A stretch of DNA of 13,182 nt from an uncultured Oscillospiraceae bacterium (GCA_910587465.1 CAJUMS010000075.1:1-13182), one strand, 5' to 3'; counted from the stretch's first letter, positions 1 through 5,339 are shown. Numbers and translations are program-made. The notes: generated by a model not told the origin, from the sequence alone.

Positions 1-29
1 ATTATATCATATTTTCTCTCGGTTGTCTA
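1..29 (-). promoter_or_regulatory. Sigma70-type promoter pointing off the left edge
   Basis: On the minus strand TAGACA (29-24) is followed after 17 nt by TATAAT (6-1). The -10 is preceded by TG plus one base (extended -10). It would transcribe leftward out of the window, so its gene cannot be seen. It lies about 90 bases beyond the stop of the SHOCT-like gene, so the next gene to the left probably has its own promoter. Confidence 0.5.
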
Positions 30-120
30 TATCTTGGTTAGAGATTAGTATTATCTATCACCAATGCTACCGAAATATCCGCGGAGATTTGTATCATAAT
101 CGACAAAAGCGGACAAGGGT

Positions 121-261
121 TCAAATCCCTGAAAGCCGCTTTATAACAGCACTTTCTATCTTCCTGCGCTGTACCTCGGTTATAAGGTTCTCGTTCAACA
201 GTTTATCCAGAAAGTTTCTGCATAGGTAGAATTTGTACCTGATTATTGCTTCGTTATTCAT
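121..261 (-). CDS. Small SHOCT-domain-like protein (46 aa)
   Basis: This 46-codon gene starts at ATG (261-259) behind GAGGTGG and ends at TGA (123-121). The protein begins MNNEAIIRYK and contains NFLDKLLNENLITEVQRRKI. That layout, a short helix, a leucine-rich helix, LITE and a second charged helix, is what I know from the SHOCT-like small proteins found beside site-specific recombinases and toxin genes in clostridial mobile elements. These short C-terminal-type domains are thought to be oligomerisation or docking modules, and the exact function is unknown. It starts only 7 bases after the mazF stop, so the two are very likely co-transcribed. It is not a recognisable MazE antitoxin. No recombinase follows it inside the window. 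Confidence 0.6.
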   Translation of the reverse strand: MNNEAIIRYKFYLCRNFLDKLLNENLITEVQRRKIESAVIKRLSGI

Positions 262-268
262 AGCCACC

Positions 269-634
269 TCAGTTATATTTTGAATTTAGACCGACACTTA
301 TTTTTAAAGCGCGGTCGACCTCGTCCATTGTGAAATCGTTGATCCTACCGACATAATCGGTTAATCTCGATTTGTCCAGCACTCGGATTTGTTCCAGCAT
401 TATGCTTGAGTTCTGCAGCAATCCGGATTTCCCCGCGAATGTAAAAACGTGAACGGGAAGCCTGTTCGGAATCCGCTTTGTTGTGATCGGCGCGGCAATC
501 GTTGTGCCGCTGTTTTTATTGCCAACGTTATTCTGGATTATGAGAACGGGACGGATTCCGCCTTGTTCGCTGCCGATGATCGGCTCAAGATTTGCGAGGT
601 AGATTTCGCCTCGCTTTATGTTCTTCTTGTTCAT
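269..634 (-). CDS. mazF: PemK/MazF-family toxin (type II mRNA endoribonuclease)
   Basis: The 121-residue product starts NIKRGEIYLANLEPIIG and has GSEQGGIRPVLIIQNNVGN near residues 21-39, followed by TTIAAPIT. These are the conserved RGEIY, GSEQGG-RPVLIIQN and T-I-A-P/A-IT blocks of the MazF/PemK fold, in which the N-terminal arginine and the later threonine shape the RNA-cleaving site. The length is normal for the family (about 110-120). The ATG at 634 follows GTGAGGAAATAAA, a usable RBS. Family members cut single-stranded mRNA at short sequence motifs and usually pair with a small antitoxin encoded upstream. No antitoxin gene is visible upstream here (635-1213). The only close partner is the SHOCT-like gene downstream. 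It may act in element maintenance; that role is inferred. Confidence 0.88.
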   Translation of the reverse strand: MNKKNIKRGEIYLANLEPIIGSEQGGIRPVLIIQNNVGNKNSGTTIAAPITTKRIPNRLPVHVFTFAGKSGLLQNSSIMLEQIRVLDKSRLTDYVGRINDFTMDEVDRALKISVGLNSKYN

Positions 635-655
635 TTTATTTCCTCACCTATGTAA

Positions 656-822
656 AATATCGGCTCTGCGTAAAATTACACAGAGCCGAAACTTTGTATA
701 TTAAAGCGGATTTCTCCGCTGTTTGCCTGTAAAAAACTTGTCGTATTTGCCCCGCTGCCCCGACTAAACCGGAGCATAACCGCTCCGAGGGAGTATTTCA
801 GACCGCTGTTTAGCGCGACAGC
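656..822 (-). promoter_or_regulatory. Leader of mazF with three stem-loops
   Basis: Three strong hairpins sit upstream of mazF. At 661-688 CGGCTCTG pairs with CAGAGCCG and the stem continues through GTAA/TTAC. At 705-720 AGCGGA and TCCGCT close a GAAA tetraloop on the minus strand. At 770-787 CGGAGC pairs with GCTCCG. None has a clean run of T on the minus strand, so they look like leader structure rather than ordinary terminators, although the hairpin at 705-720 followed by TTTAAT could act weakly as one. No convincing gene overlaps them. Confidence 0.4.
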
Positions 823-823
823 G

Positions 824-1126
824 TCATAGGTCTTTCACCTCAACATGGTTCTCATGAAGCCGCCCCCATTGCGTCTGGCTGTGGCTGGACGGAAGTATCA
901 TTATCCCCTTGCACAGGTCATCGCGCACTTGCTGCCACGCAAGTTTTGGGAGCTGCCATTTCTCGCTCAGTGTGCATTGGCGGCGTATTCGGTAATTCTC
1001 CGCGAACTTTTTTGAGATGAACTCATTGGCTAACTGCCGTAGGTTTTCGCCCGAATTCCGATAAATACCGCCGCACACGTCCTGGCGCGGTGCTCCTTTC
1101 GCTTTCAACCACTCTCGGCTGCACAA
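824..1126 (-). CDS. Uncertain 100-codon open frame, no recognised family
   Basis: An open frame runs on the minus strand from a GTG at 1126 to the stop at 824. The product is rich in W, Q and charged residues (for example WQLPKLAWQQVRDDL) and is not obviously membrane or secreted. I see no ribosome binding site in front of the GTG: the preceding bases are CTTTCCCTT. I do not recognise a domain. It lies downstream of the boxA-like leader at 1151-1213 and upstream of mazF on the same strand, so it could be the first gene of that unit, a gene remnant, or just the body of a long structured RNA. The region is GC-richer than its flanks. Confidence 0.2.
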   Translation of the reverse strand: MCSREWLKAKGAPRQDVCGGIYRNSGENLRQLANEFISKKFAENYRIRRQCTLSEKWQLPKLAWQQVRDDLCKGIMILPSSHSQTQWGRLHENHVEVKDL

Positions 1127-1150
1127 GGGAAAGTATCTGAAATACTGCTA

Positions 1151-1213
1151 TTCAATTTTCAAAGAACGATAAGACGAGCTTTGTTTGCCCTCGTCTGTAA
1201 TAATATTGTAACA
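1151..1213 (-). promoter_or_regulatory. Extended -10 promoter, stem-loop and boxA-like element
   Basis: Reading the minus strand, TG plus one base precedes TACAAT (1210-1205), an extended -10 element. Immediately downstream, GACGAG and CTCGTC (1195-1190 and 1178-1173) form a stem-loop. Then comes CGTTCTTTGAAAATTGAA (1168-1151). That string matches the boxA-type antitermination element that precedes rRNA genes in Firmicutes (TTCTTTGAAAACTGAA-like). The order promoter, hairpin, boxA suggests that a long, poorly translated RNA through 656-1150 into mazF is protected from Rho or early termination. This is inference from motif similarity. Confidence 0.45.
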
Positions 1214-1293
1214 TAATAATTCCTCAAAAAAATTTGAATTACCACTAATGCCTATTCGTATTTCAGCTAATCTGATTAAAACATAATTACTAA

Positions 1294-1323
1294 TTGAAAA
1301 ACGCATACAAAATGTATTATAAT
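1294..1323 (+). promoter_or_regulatory. Integrase promoter
   Basis: TTGAAA (1294-1299) and TATAAT (1318-1323) are separated by 18 nt in an AT-rich stretch. Transcription would start near 1330, right at the palindrome 1333-1365 and ahead of the terminator at 1372-1406, about 190 nt before the integrase ATG. Confidence 0.5.
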
Positions 1324-1332
1324 TAACTTATG

Positions 1333-1365
1333 CCTTTTCGCAAAATATCTCATTTTGTGAAAAGG
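1333..1365. repeat. 33-bp palindrome, candidate recombinase core site (copy 1)
   Basis: The left arm CCTTTTCGCAAAAT and right arm ATTTTGTGAAAAGG are inverted copies with one mismatch, around an asymmetric 5-bp centre ATCTC. Two 14-bp arms around a short asymmetric centre is the geometry of a tyrosine-recombinase core site. Bases 1333-1361 recur, exactly inverted, at 2688-2716 on the far side of the integrase gene. It could instead be an operator or a leader hairpin. Confidence 0.5.
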
Positions 1366-1371
1366 AAAAAT

Positions 1372-1406
1372 GGCTTGAGAACGCAATTCTAAAGCCTTAT
1401 TTTTTT
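1372..1406 (+). terminator. Intrinsic terminator in the integrase leader
   Basis: GGCTT and AAGCC, then AGAA and TTCT, form a nine-pair stem with one internal G-A mismatch and a CGCAA loop (1372-1396). It is followed by TTATTTTTTT. It lies between the integrase promoter and the integrase ATG, in the sense direction. It should therefore limit integrase expression unless read through, or it marks the end of a short leader RNA. Confidence 0.6.
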
Positions 1407-1512
1407 GATAATAACAGCATTTTCGCGGTAAAAGGGCAGAACGGAAAGGAAAAGCAGTCTTTTTTAAGAGCATTTGCCGTCAAAAATGTTGTCATAAACG
1501 GAGGGTTTAACA

Positions 1513-2613
1513 ATGGCAAGACGCGGTGAGAATATATACAAACGAAAAGACGGACGATGGGAGGGACGTTATAAGAGCGGTATCAGACCCGATGGAACAA
1601 CCAAATACTCGTCCATATACGGTAAATCCTACTCGGAGGTGAAGTCCGCGCTGTCCGAAAAGCGTGTTAATACTGTTAAAATCGGTACTCCCAAGAATTT
1701 GACGGTAAATAATCTTTTTGAGCTGTGGTTAGCGGATATTCGTCTGAAAGTCAAGGAGTCCTCGTATATGAATTACCGTATGAAATATGAAAAACACATC
1801 CGCAGCGCGTTGGGTAAGCTGTATTATGAAAAGCTGACGGTGGAGCAGCTTAATGATTTTGTGCAAGCGAAGCTGTCAAGCGGGCTTTCCCTTAAATATA
1901 CCTCCGACATTGCGGGTGTGATTAAGTCGGTATGCCGTTTTTCAAAGAAACGCTTCGGCTATGAGGATAAATCGGAGTTTCTCGTTATCCCTAAAGGCAA
2001 GCCGAAAGAGAAAGAGCTGATCGGCAAAGACGAGCAGACCATTCTGAACAGGTATTTAACGGCTAATCCGACCGCTTCAAACATAGGGATTTTGCTCTCG
2101 GCAGCTACGGGTGTACGCATAGGCGAATTGTGCGCTTTGAAATGGAGCGATATTGATCTCGAAAAAAGAACTTTGACCGTCAGAAACACCGTACAGCGCA
2201 TCAAGAATATCGGAGGCAACACAAGGACAAAGTTGATCGTGACCTCGCCCAAGAGCAGCTCATCGGCACGTGAGATCCCGTTGCCCGACTTTATTATCCC
2301 ATTATTGAGAGATCTGAAAGCCAGTGGTGAATATTATCTGCTCTCCGGCACAAGGGGTATAGTAGAGCCGCGCACTATGCAATACCGCTTTGAGCGAATA
2401 TTGTCCGATCTGAAACTTTCTAAAGTTTCTTTTCACTCGCTCCGTCATCGTTTCGCAACAAATTGTATCGAATTGGGTTTTGATGTTAAGACATTGTCTG
2501 AGATTTTAGGTCATTCCTCCGTTGAGATTACATTAAATCGATACGTTCATTCCTCAATGGAACGCAAAGCCCAATGTATGAGATCGCTGTCCTCCATTTT
2601 CACGGTAGCATAA
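1513..2613 (+). CDS. int: Tn916-type tyrosine integrase/recombinase
   Basis: This 366-residue enzyme would cut and rejoin DNA to integrate and excise the element. The ATG follows GGAGGG at 1500-1505. An N-terminal arm-binding domain (about 1-50, RRGENIYKRKDGRWEGRYK) precedes a SAM-like core-binding domain (about 65-150) and the catalytic domain (about 170-366). The catalytic set is complete: R202 in ATGVRIGEL, K247 in the beta hairpin, H308 and R311 in HSLRHRF, H334 in LGHSS, and the nucleophile Y344 in LNRYVHSS. The length suits the Tn916/phage-type Int family. No excisionase gene is apparent beside it. The XRE gene that follows is convergent. Inverted core-like sites lie on both sides of the gene. 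Confidence 0.93.
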   Translation: MARRGENIYKRKDGRWEGRYKSGIRPDGTTKYSSIYGKSYSEVKSALSEKRVNTVKIGTPKNLTVNNLFELWLADIRLKVKESSYMNYRMKYEKHIRSALGKLYYEKLTVEQLNDFVQAKLSSGLSLKYTSDIAGVIKSVCRFSKKRFGYEDKSEFLVIPKGKPKEKELIGKDEQTILNRYLTANPTASNIGILLSAATGVRIGELCALKWSDIDLEKRTLTVRNTVQRIKNIGGNTRTKLIVTSPKSSSSAREIPLPDFIIPLLRDLKASGEYYLLSGTRGIVEPRTMQYRFERILSDLKLSKVSFHSLRHRFATNCIELGFDVKTLSEILGHSSVEITLNRYVHSSMERKAQCMRSLSSIFTVA

Positions 2614-2644
2614 AAGATTGTTTACCGTCAGATTTCTTGTCGGA

Positions 2645-2674
2645 AAAAGAAAAAATCCGCTTTGTTAAAGCGAA
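2645..2674 (-). terminator. Terminator, best placed for the XRE gene
   Basis: On the minus strand CGCTTT-AAC-AAAGCG (2672-2658) is followed by GATTTTTTCTTTTT. This is a good Rho-independent terminator about 95 bases beyond the stop of the minus-strand XRE gene. On the plus strand it lacks a T-tract, so it is one-directional. The inverted repeat copy 2688-2716 lies between the XRE stop and this stem. Confidence 0.65.
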
Positions 2675-2687
2675 TTGTCGGGGTATA

Positions 2688-2716
2688 TTCACAAAATGAG
2701 ATATTTTGCGAAAAGG
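2688..2716. repeat. Inverted copy of the integrase core-like site (copy 2)
   Basis: These 29 bases are the exact reverse complement of 1333-1361. The right arm ATTTTGCGAAAAGG is complete. The outer four bases of the left arm have changed to TATA. Beyond the right arm the flank (ATTATGTAAGTTTAGG) also resembles, with a small indel, the inverted flank of copy 1 (AATTAACTTATG). The integrase gene therefore sits between two sites of opposite orientation. Confidence 0.6.
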
Positions 2717-2767
2717 ATTATGTAAGTTTAGGATGTGCCTTTTAAATTGATATTATACAGCGTTATT

Positions 2768-3097
2768 TTAGACTTTAGGTTCATAGCCGCGGACCATTCC
2801 GTCAACGACTTTTTTGCTTTCGGGAGAAAGACTTCTGTAAAAGGCTAACAGCTGATGTTCCGCGCCGCGCAGATCCTTGACGGAGGTGCTTAATTTATCA
2901 TCTGTCAGACCAAGTATGTAATCAACGGAAACACAATATAAACAGGCAAATCCCTTTAGAACATCCGAGGGGATACTTTCACCTCGTTCATAGGCACTCA
3001 CTCTTGACTGAGAGAGGTTGAGCCTGATGCCAACCGCAGTCTGCGAAAGCCTGAGGCTGCAACGCAATTCATAAAGCCTGTTAGCCCTTTCTTTCAA
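2768..3097 (-). CDS. XRE-family transcriptional regulator (109 aa)
   Basis: A small DNA-binding repressor-type protein. The Cro/CI helix-turn-helix covers about residues 7-62: LYELRCSLRLSQTAVGIRLNLSQSRVSAYERGE, with the recognition helix around QSRVSAYERG, ending in YILGLTDD. A short helical tail (LLAFYRSLSPESKKVVDGMVRG) follows. The start is TTG (3097-3095), chosen because AGGGGGTGA lies just in front; no ATG gives a better fit. TATAAT at 3124-3119 and a perfect palindrome at 3154-3174 are upstream. It lies tail to tail with the integrase, which fits a role in controlling the element's own integrase or transfer genes; that role is inferred. Confidence 0.85.
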   Translation of the reverse strand: MKERANRLYELRCSLRLSQTAVGIRLNLSQSRVSAYERGESIPSDVLKGFACLYCVSVDYILGLTDDKLSTSVKDLRGAEHQLLAFYRSLSPESKKVVDGMVRGYEPKV

Positions 3098-3118
3098 TCA
3101 ATCACCCCCTATATTTAA

Positions 3119-3174
3119 ATTATAGCAGGGTTTAACAGGCATTTTAGCCGATTTTCAACTAGCAATTAGTTGAA
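3119..3174 (-). promoter_or_regulatory. XRE promoter with palindromic operator candidate
   Basis: The minus-strand -10 TATAAT lies at 3124-3119; the -35 region is poor (CTAAAA or similar). Just upstream, TTCAACTA-GCAAT-TAGTTGAA (3154-3174) is a perfect 8-bp-arm palindrome, a typical size for an XRE dimer operator. Autoregulation is likely but inferred. A related half-site, TACTAATTGAA, overlaps the -35 of the integrase promoter (1289-1299). Confidence 0.45.
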
Positions 3175-3191
3175 TTACAGCTAATAAAATT

Positions 3192-3224
3192 CAAAATAAA
3201 TGCGGCGATCCTTGCATCGCCGCA
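3192..3224 (-). terminator. Terminator of the decayed ABC cassette
   Basis: TGCGGCGAT and ATCGCCGCA form a perfect 9-bp stem with loop CCTTGC (3201-3224). On the minus strand it is followed by TTTATTTTG. It lies 20 bases past the stop of the truncated ATPase, so the remnant has kept its own transcription stop. Confidence 0.7.
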
Positions 3225-3244
3225 AAAGTGGTATAGCAACAAAG

Positions 3245-3605
3245 TCAACGTATTTTCTCCAGCTTCCCTTTATCCATCTCGCAAACGGTATCGCACAGCA
3301 CATCGATGTCCTCGGCGGAGTGCGACGCGATAAGGATCGTTTTGCCTTTTGATTTAAGATCAAGCAGATATTGCCGCATATCTTTTACACCGTCCTTGTC
3401 GAGACCGTTCATCGGCTCGTCGAGGATAAGCAGATCGGGATCTTCCATTATCGCTTGCGCCAAGCCGAGGCGCTGCATCATTCCAAGCGAGAACTTCCCG
3501 ACGTGCTTTTTGTCGTCCGGGTTAAGACCGACGCTCTTTATCGAGTTTCTGATTTCCTCCTTGCCGATCTTGTTGTTCAGCACCGCGAGTAATTTTTGCT
3601 TTCAT
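3245..3605 (-). pseudogene. Remnant ABC cassette: start of one gene fused to the 3' end of a BcrA-like ATPase
   Basis: The final 109 or so residues match the intact ATPase at 11589-12227: about 75 of 109 aligned residues are identical by hand count. Kept blocks are KKHVGKFSLGMMQRLG (signature), LLILDEP (Walker B), GLDKDG and LIASHS. The Walker A half is missing. Just upstream lie a strong RBS (GGAGG, 3618-3614) and ATG AAA GCA AAA (3605-3594). That ATG is in a different frame and reads only 27 codons before a stop. In the ATPase frame, homology seems to reach KLLA before a stop codon at the ATG. A GTG at 3583 could start a 112-residue fragment, but it would lack ATP binding. The simplest reading is an internal deletion that joined the first gene of a cassette to the last. 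Confidence 0.8.
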
Positions 3606-3700
3606 AATATTGTCCTCCATCTAAAATAGAGAAGTTTGATATGTAGGTGTCAGATACTCACTTCCATATCGTTAGGTTGTTCGGTCTTGACCTTGCGTTG

Positions 3701-3765
3701 ATTATAGCACAATAAAATATGATTGTCAAGGACTTTGTGAAGTTTGGACGTATCTTGCAAAGCTT
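3701..3765 (-). promoter_or_regulatory. LytTR-type promoter of the decayed cassette
   Basis: Minus strand: TTGACA (3729-3724), 17 nt, TATAAT (3706-3701), a perfect consensus promoter. A proximal box AAACTTCAC (3745-3737) starts 16 nt before the -35. A degenerate distal box AAGCTTTGCAA (3765-3755) lies 20 bp further up. The same arrangement precedes agrB and the export operon, so it is probably an AgrA target. Confidence 0.65.
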
Positions 3766-3982
3766 TGTATTGTTTAATATGAATATCGAAGGAACGCAAG
3801 AAAAAACGTCGATTATCAAATCAAGCGATCGAGCAATTTTTTGCTCTTTATCGCTTAACTCGAGTCAACGTTTTCCTGTTTGTTAGTATAATCAAAAATA
3901 CCAATCCAATCAAGATAGAGTTGCCTTTCACACTTGAAATGTAACGTCACAACGCTGTGCTATGAAGGACTTTTAAAGCGTG
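3766..3982. other. Non-coding stretch with a long imperfect stem-loop (3803-3874)
   Basis: I see no gene here. AAGCGAT-C-GAGCAA pairs with TTGCTC-TTT-ATCGCTT around a TTTT loop (3823-3856). Further out, AAAACGT (3803-3809) pairs with ACGTTTT (3868-3874). On the minus strand the outer arm runs into CGTTTTTTC, so it could be a second terminator after agrD. It could also be a small folded RNA. The rest is AT-rich and featureless. Confidence 0.4.
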
Positions 3983-4021
3983 TATAGAAATCGGAGACCA
4001 ACCTATAGGTTGATCTCCGAT
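3983..4021 (-). terminator. Terminator of agrBD
   Basis: ATCGGAGA(T)CAACC and its complement form a 14-bp stem (3990-4003 and 4008-4021) with a TATA loop. The only imperfect pair is G-U on the minus-strand RNA, so the stem is fully paired in that direction. TTTCTATAC follows. It begins 5 bases after the agrD stop. The T-tract is short. Confidence 0.7.
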
Positions 4022-4025
4022 GATC

Positions 4026-4190
4026 CTAAATGCCAACTTTCGTAAACGATGTCACCTTAAGCAGCTGCTTCAGATTTGCAGGCTCTTTAGGTTGATACGG
4101 CCCATAACCGGATGCTGCTCCGCAAGCGGCTTTTGCGGATTTAAGAGCCAGTTTTGCGACAGCATTTGCAACTACCTTCTTAACACTCAT
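4026..4190 (-). CDS. agrD: AgrD-like autoinducing peptide precursor (54 aa)
   Basis: This short gene encodes the propeptide of a cyclic quorum-sensing signal. It starts at ATG (4190-4188) behind AGGAGGGG and overlaps the end of agrB by 11 bp. Parts in order: an amphipathic, lysine/alanine-rich N-terminal helix (MSVKKVVANAVAKLALKSAK, 1-20), the signal region (CGAASGYGPY, 23-32), and a C-terminal recognition tail (QPKEPANLKQLL). The YQPKEP block matches the conserved P-rich tail of clostridial AgrD proteins, which AgrB cuts. In most AgrD proteins the ring-forming cysteine is about five residues before the tail. Here that position is Ser27 (SGYGP), while the only cysteine is Cys23. The mature signal could thus be a serine lactone with a CGAA tail, or a larger thiolactone. 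Confidence 0.88.
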   Translation of the reverse strand: MSVKKVVANAVAKLALKSAKAACGAASGYGPYQPKEPANLKQLLKVTSFTKVGI

Positions 4191-4770
4191 GAATACCCCT
4201 CCTTTGCATTATAGTTTCTGTTATCATCAAAACCGATACCATAGTAACGGTAGTGATTATCATTGCGCCTATTGGAATTTTTAATGTAAGTAGTGACACC
4301 CCTATTAATGATATCACCGAGGCGATTATTAGTGACAGCTTATAGGCATGTTTCCTCTGTTCGGCTGTCAATGGTTTGTGTTTGTTTGGAACAGGTGATA
4401 ACACTACAATTGGAATCAAATTCAAAAACGCAATCGCCACAGACGCGAAAAACGGGAGTTCAAAGTAAACAATTGCTTTATAAAAGCAAAACGTTATTAA
4501 AAACGTCAATACAAATGTTGCATTACATCTAAAATATGTCGTGGCATGATATCCTCCAGTAAAAGATCGAAGGAAGATAAATATAAATAAATATGTAATA
4601 CCGGCCAAAATGTCGCCTACAACAAGCGAACAAACCAAGATAAGCACAATGTTTAATATGGAGGAAATTGTTATTTCTATTCCATATTGATATGCTTCTT
4701 TCATTTCAGATGGTATGTCCAAATTATGCAGTATAAAATTTAAGATATGTGATGATATCCAACACACCAT
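4180..4770 (-). CDS. agrB: AgrB-like membrane peptidase that processes AgrD
   Basis: A 196-residue integral membrane cysteine protease that trims the AgrD precursor and helps form and export the cyclic signal. I start it at ATG 4770-4768 because AAAGGAG lies about 11 nt upstream and the promoter's transcription start (near 4789) excludes longer versions. Catalytic residues are H75 in TGGYHATTY and C82 in FRCN. Their 7-residue spacing equals H77/C84 of S. aureus AgrB. Several hydrophobic helices follow (about 34-68, 86-130, 150-185). The PNKHKPLTAEQRKHAYKL loop is typical of the family. Length is normal. It is co-transcribed with agrD from a promoter with two LytTR-like boxes, which suggests positive autoregulation by AgrA. 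Confidence 0.92.
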   Translation of the reverse strand: MVCWISSHILNFILHNLDIPSEMKEAYQYGIEITISSILNIVLILVCSLVVGDILAGITYLFIFIFLRSFTGGYHATTYFRCNATFVLTFLITFCFYKAIVYFELPFFASVAIAFLNLIPIVVLSPVPNKHKPLTAEQRKHAYKLSLIIASVISLIGVSLLTLKIPIGAMIITTVTMVSVLMITETIMQRRGIHEC

Positions 4771-4795
4771 AATGCAACACACTCCTTTTTTCGAT

Positions 4796-4860
4796 AGTAT
4801 ACAATAAAATAATGGGCTTGTCAATAAGTTTGTGAAGTTTTGTGGTATGTTGTGAAGTTT
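4796..4860 (-). promoter_or_regulatory. agrBD promoter with paired AgrA/LytTR boxes
   Basis: Minus strand: TTGACA (4824-4819), 17 nt, TATACT (4801-4796). Two identical boxes AAACTTCACA lie at 4860-4851 and 4840-4831, exactly 20 bp apart. The proximal one starts 16 nt before the -35. LytTR regulators bind direct repeats spaced about two helical turns apart, as AgrA and VirR do. The block 4843-4816 is identical over 28 bp to 7629-7656 in front of the export operon. Confidence 0.75.
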
Positions 4861-4923
4861 TGCAATATGTGCGCACAAAATTGTCCACAACAGGTAAACT
4901 GCCATGGATTTTTTAGTAACGAC

Positions 4924-4952
4924 TTGACTTATTTAAAAATCTATGCTATAAT
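4924..4952 (+). promoter_or_regulatory. Consensus plus-strand promoter facing the 3' end of the XRE gene
   Basis: TTGACT (4924-4929), 17 nt, TATAAT (4947-4952). It would start a transcript near 4959 that is antisense to the XRE gene at 4961-5323 and points toward agrA about 500 bp away. No sense gene lies directly downstream. It may give an antisense RNA, add to agrAC transcription, or be a relic. Part of it coincides with the T-rich tail of the XRE terminator. Confidence 0.45.
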
Positions 4953-4995
4953 AAAAAGGGTTAGGGCGTGTTGTGCCTATCACGGTTATCCCTTT
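4948..4995 (-). terminator. Possible terminator overlapping the XRE stop codon
   Basis: On the minus strand AAAGGG (4995-4990) and CCCTTT (4960-4955) can pair, with an inner GGC/GCC stem. TTTTTATT follows. The stem includes the end of the coding frame. The stem is short and the loop long, so the call is tentative. Confidence 0.35.
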
Positions 4996-5323
4996 CTATG
5001 TAACGCAGCATCTTTAACATATCGTTCTTGTGTTCTTTGTCTAATCTTAATATAGACTCAATCACACTGCCGACTTTGGTGGTTTTATCGAAAGACTTGT
5101 TGAGTATGTCTTTGGACAGATTATAATCTGTCAGTCCCAAAAGATAATCCATGGACACGTCAAATATATCGGTCATCTCAATAAGTACATTTATATCTGG
5201 CAAACTTTTTCCAAGTTCATAATGTGAGATTGAGTTTTTGGACACATGCAATAACTCACCAAGACGTTGTTGTGTATATCCGTTTTTTTCGCGCAGTTCC
5301 TTTAGAGTGTCTGAAAACCTCAT
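4961..5323 (-). CDS. XRE-family regulator between agrBD and agrAC (120 aa)
   Basis: A small helix-turn-helix protein. The Cro/CI domain spans about residues 5-62 (FSDTLKELREKNGYTQQRLGELLHVSKNSISHYELGK, then VSMDYLLGLTD). A charged helical tail (ESILRLDKEHKNDMLKMLRYIERD) probably dimerises. The ATG at 5323-5321 follows GGGAGG. It resembles the XRE at 2768-3097 in length and in its YLLGLTD end, but the tails differ. It is divergent from agrA across a 144-bp shared region that holds a palindrome, so it may repress itself and agrAC. That would place a second layer of control, perhaps linked to element status, on the quorum-sensing genes; this is inference. Confidence 0.87.
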   Translation of the reverse strand: MRFSDTLKELREKNGYTQQRLGELLHVSKNSISHYELGKSLPDINVLIEMTDIFDVSMDYLLGLTDYNLSKDILNKSFDKTTKVGSVIESILRLDKEHKNDMLKMLRYIERDNRDRHNTP

Positions 5324-5339
5324 TGTTAACCTCCCATAT

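Noticed and set aside
114..134. tRNA T-arm-like string AGGGTTCAAATCCCT
   Set aside because: No matching acceptor, D or anticodon stems flank it, there is no CCA, and it overlaps the end of the SHOCT-like gene. It might be a chance match or a very worn attachment-site trace.
449..655. Plus-strand open frame opposite mazF
   Set aside because: Shadow of the clear MazF frame, with no RBS or family features.
3581..3605. ATG AAA GCA AAA as start of a real 27-codon gene
   Set aside because: The frame runs out of phase through ATPase codons. It is better explained as the preserved start of a deleted gene.
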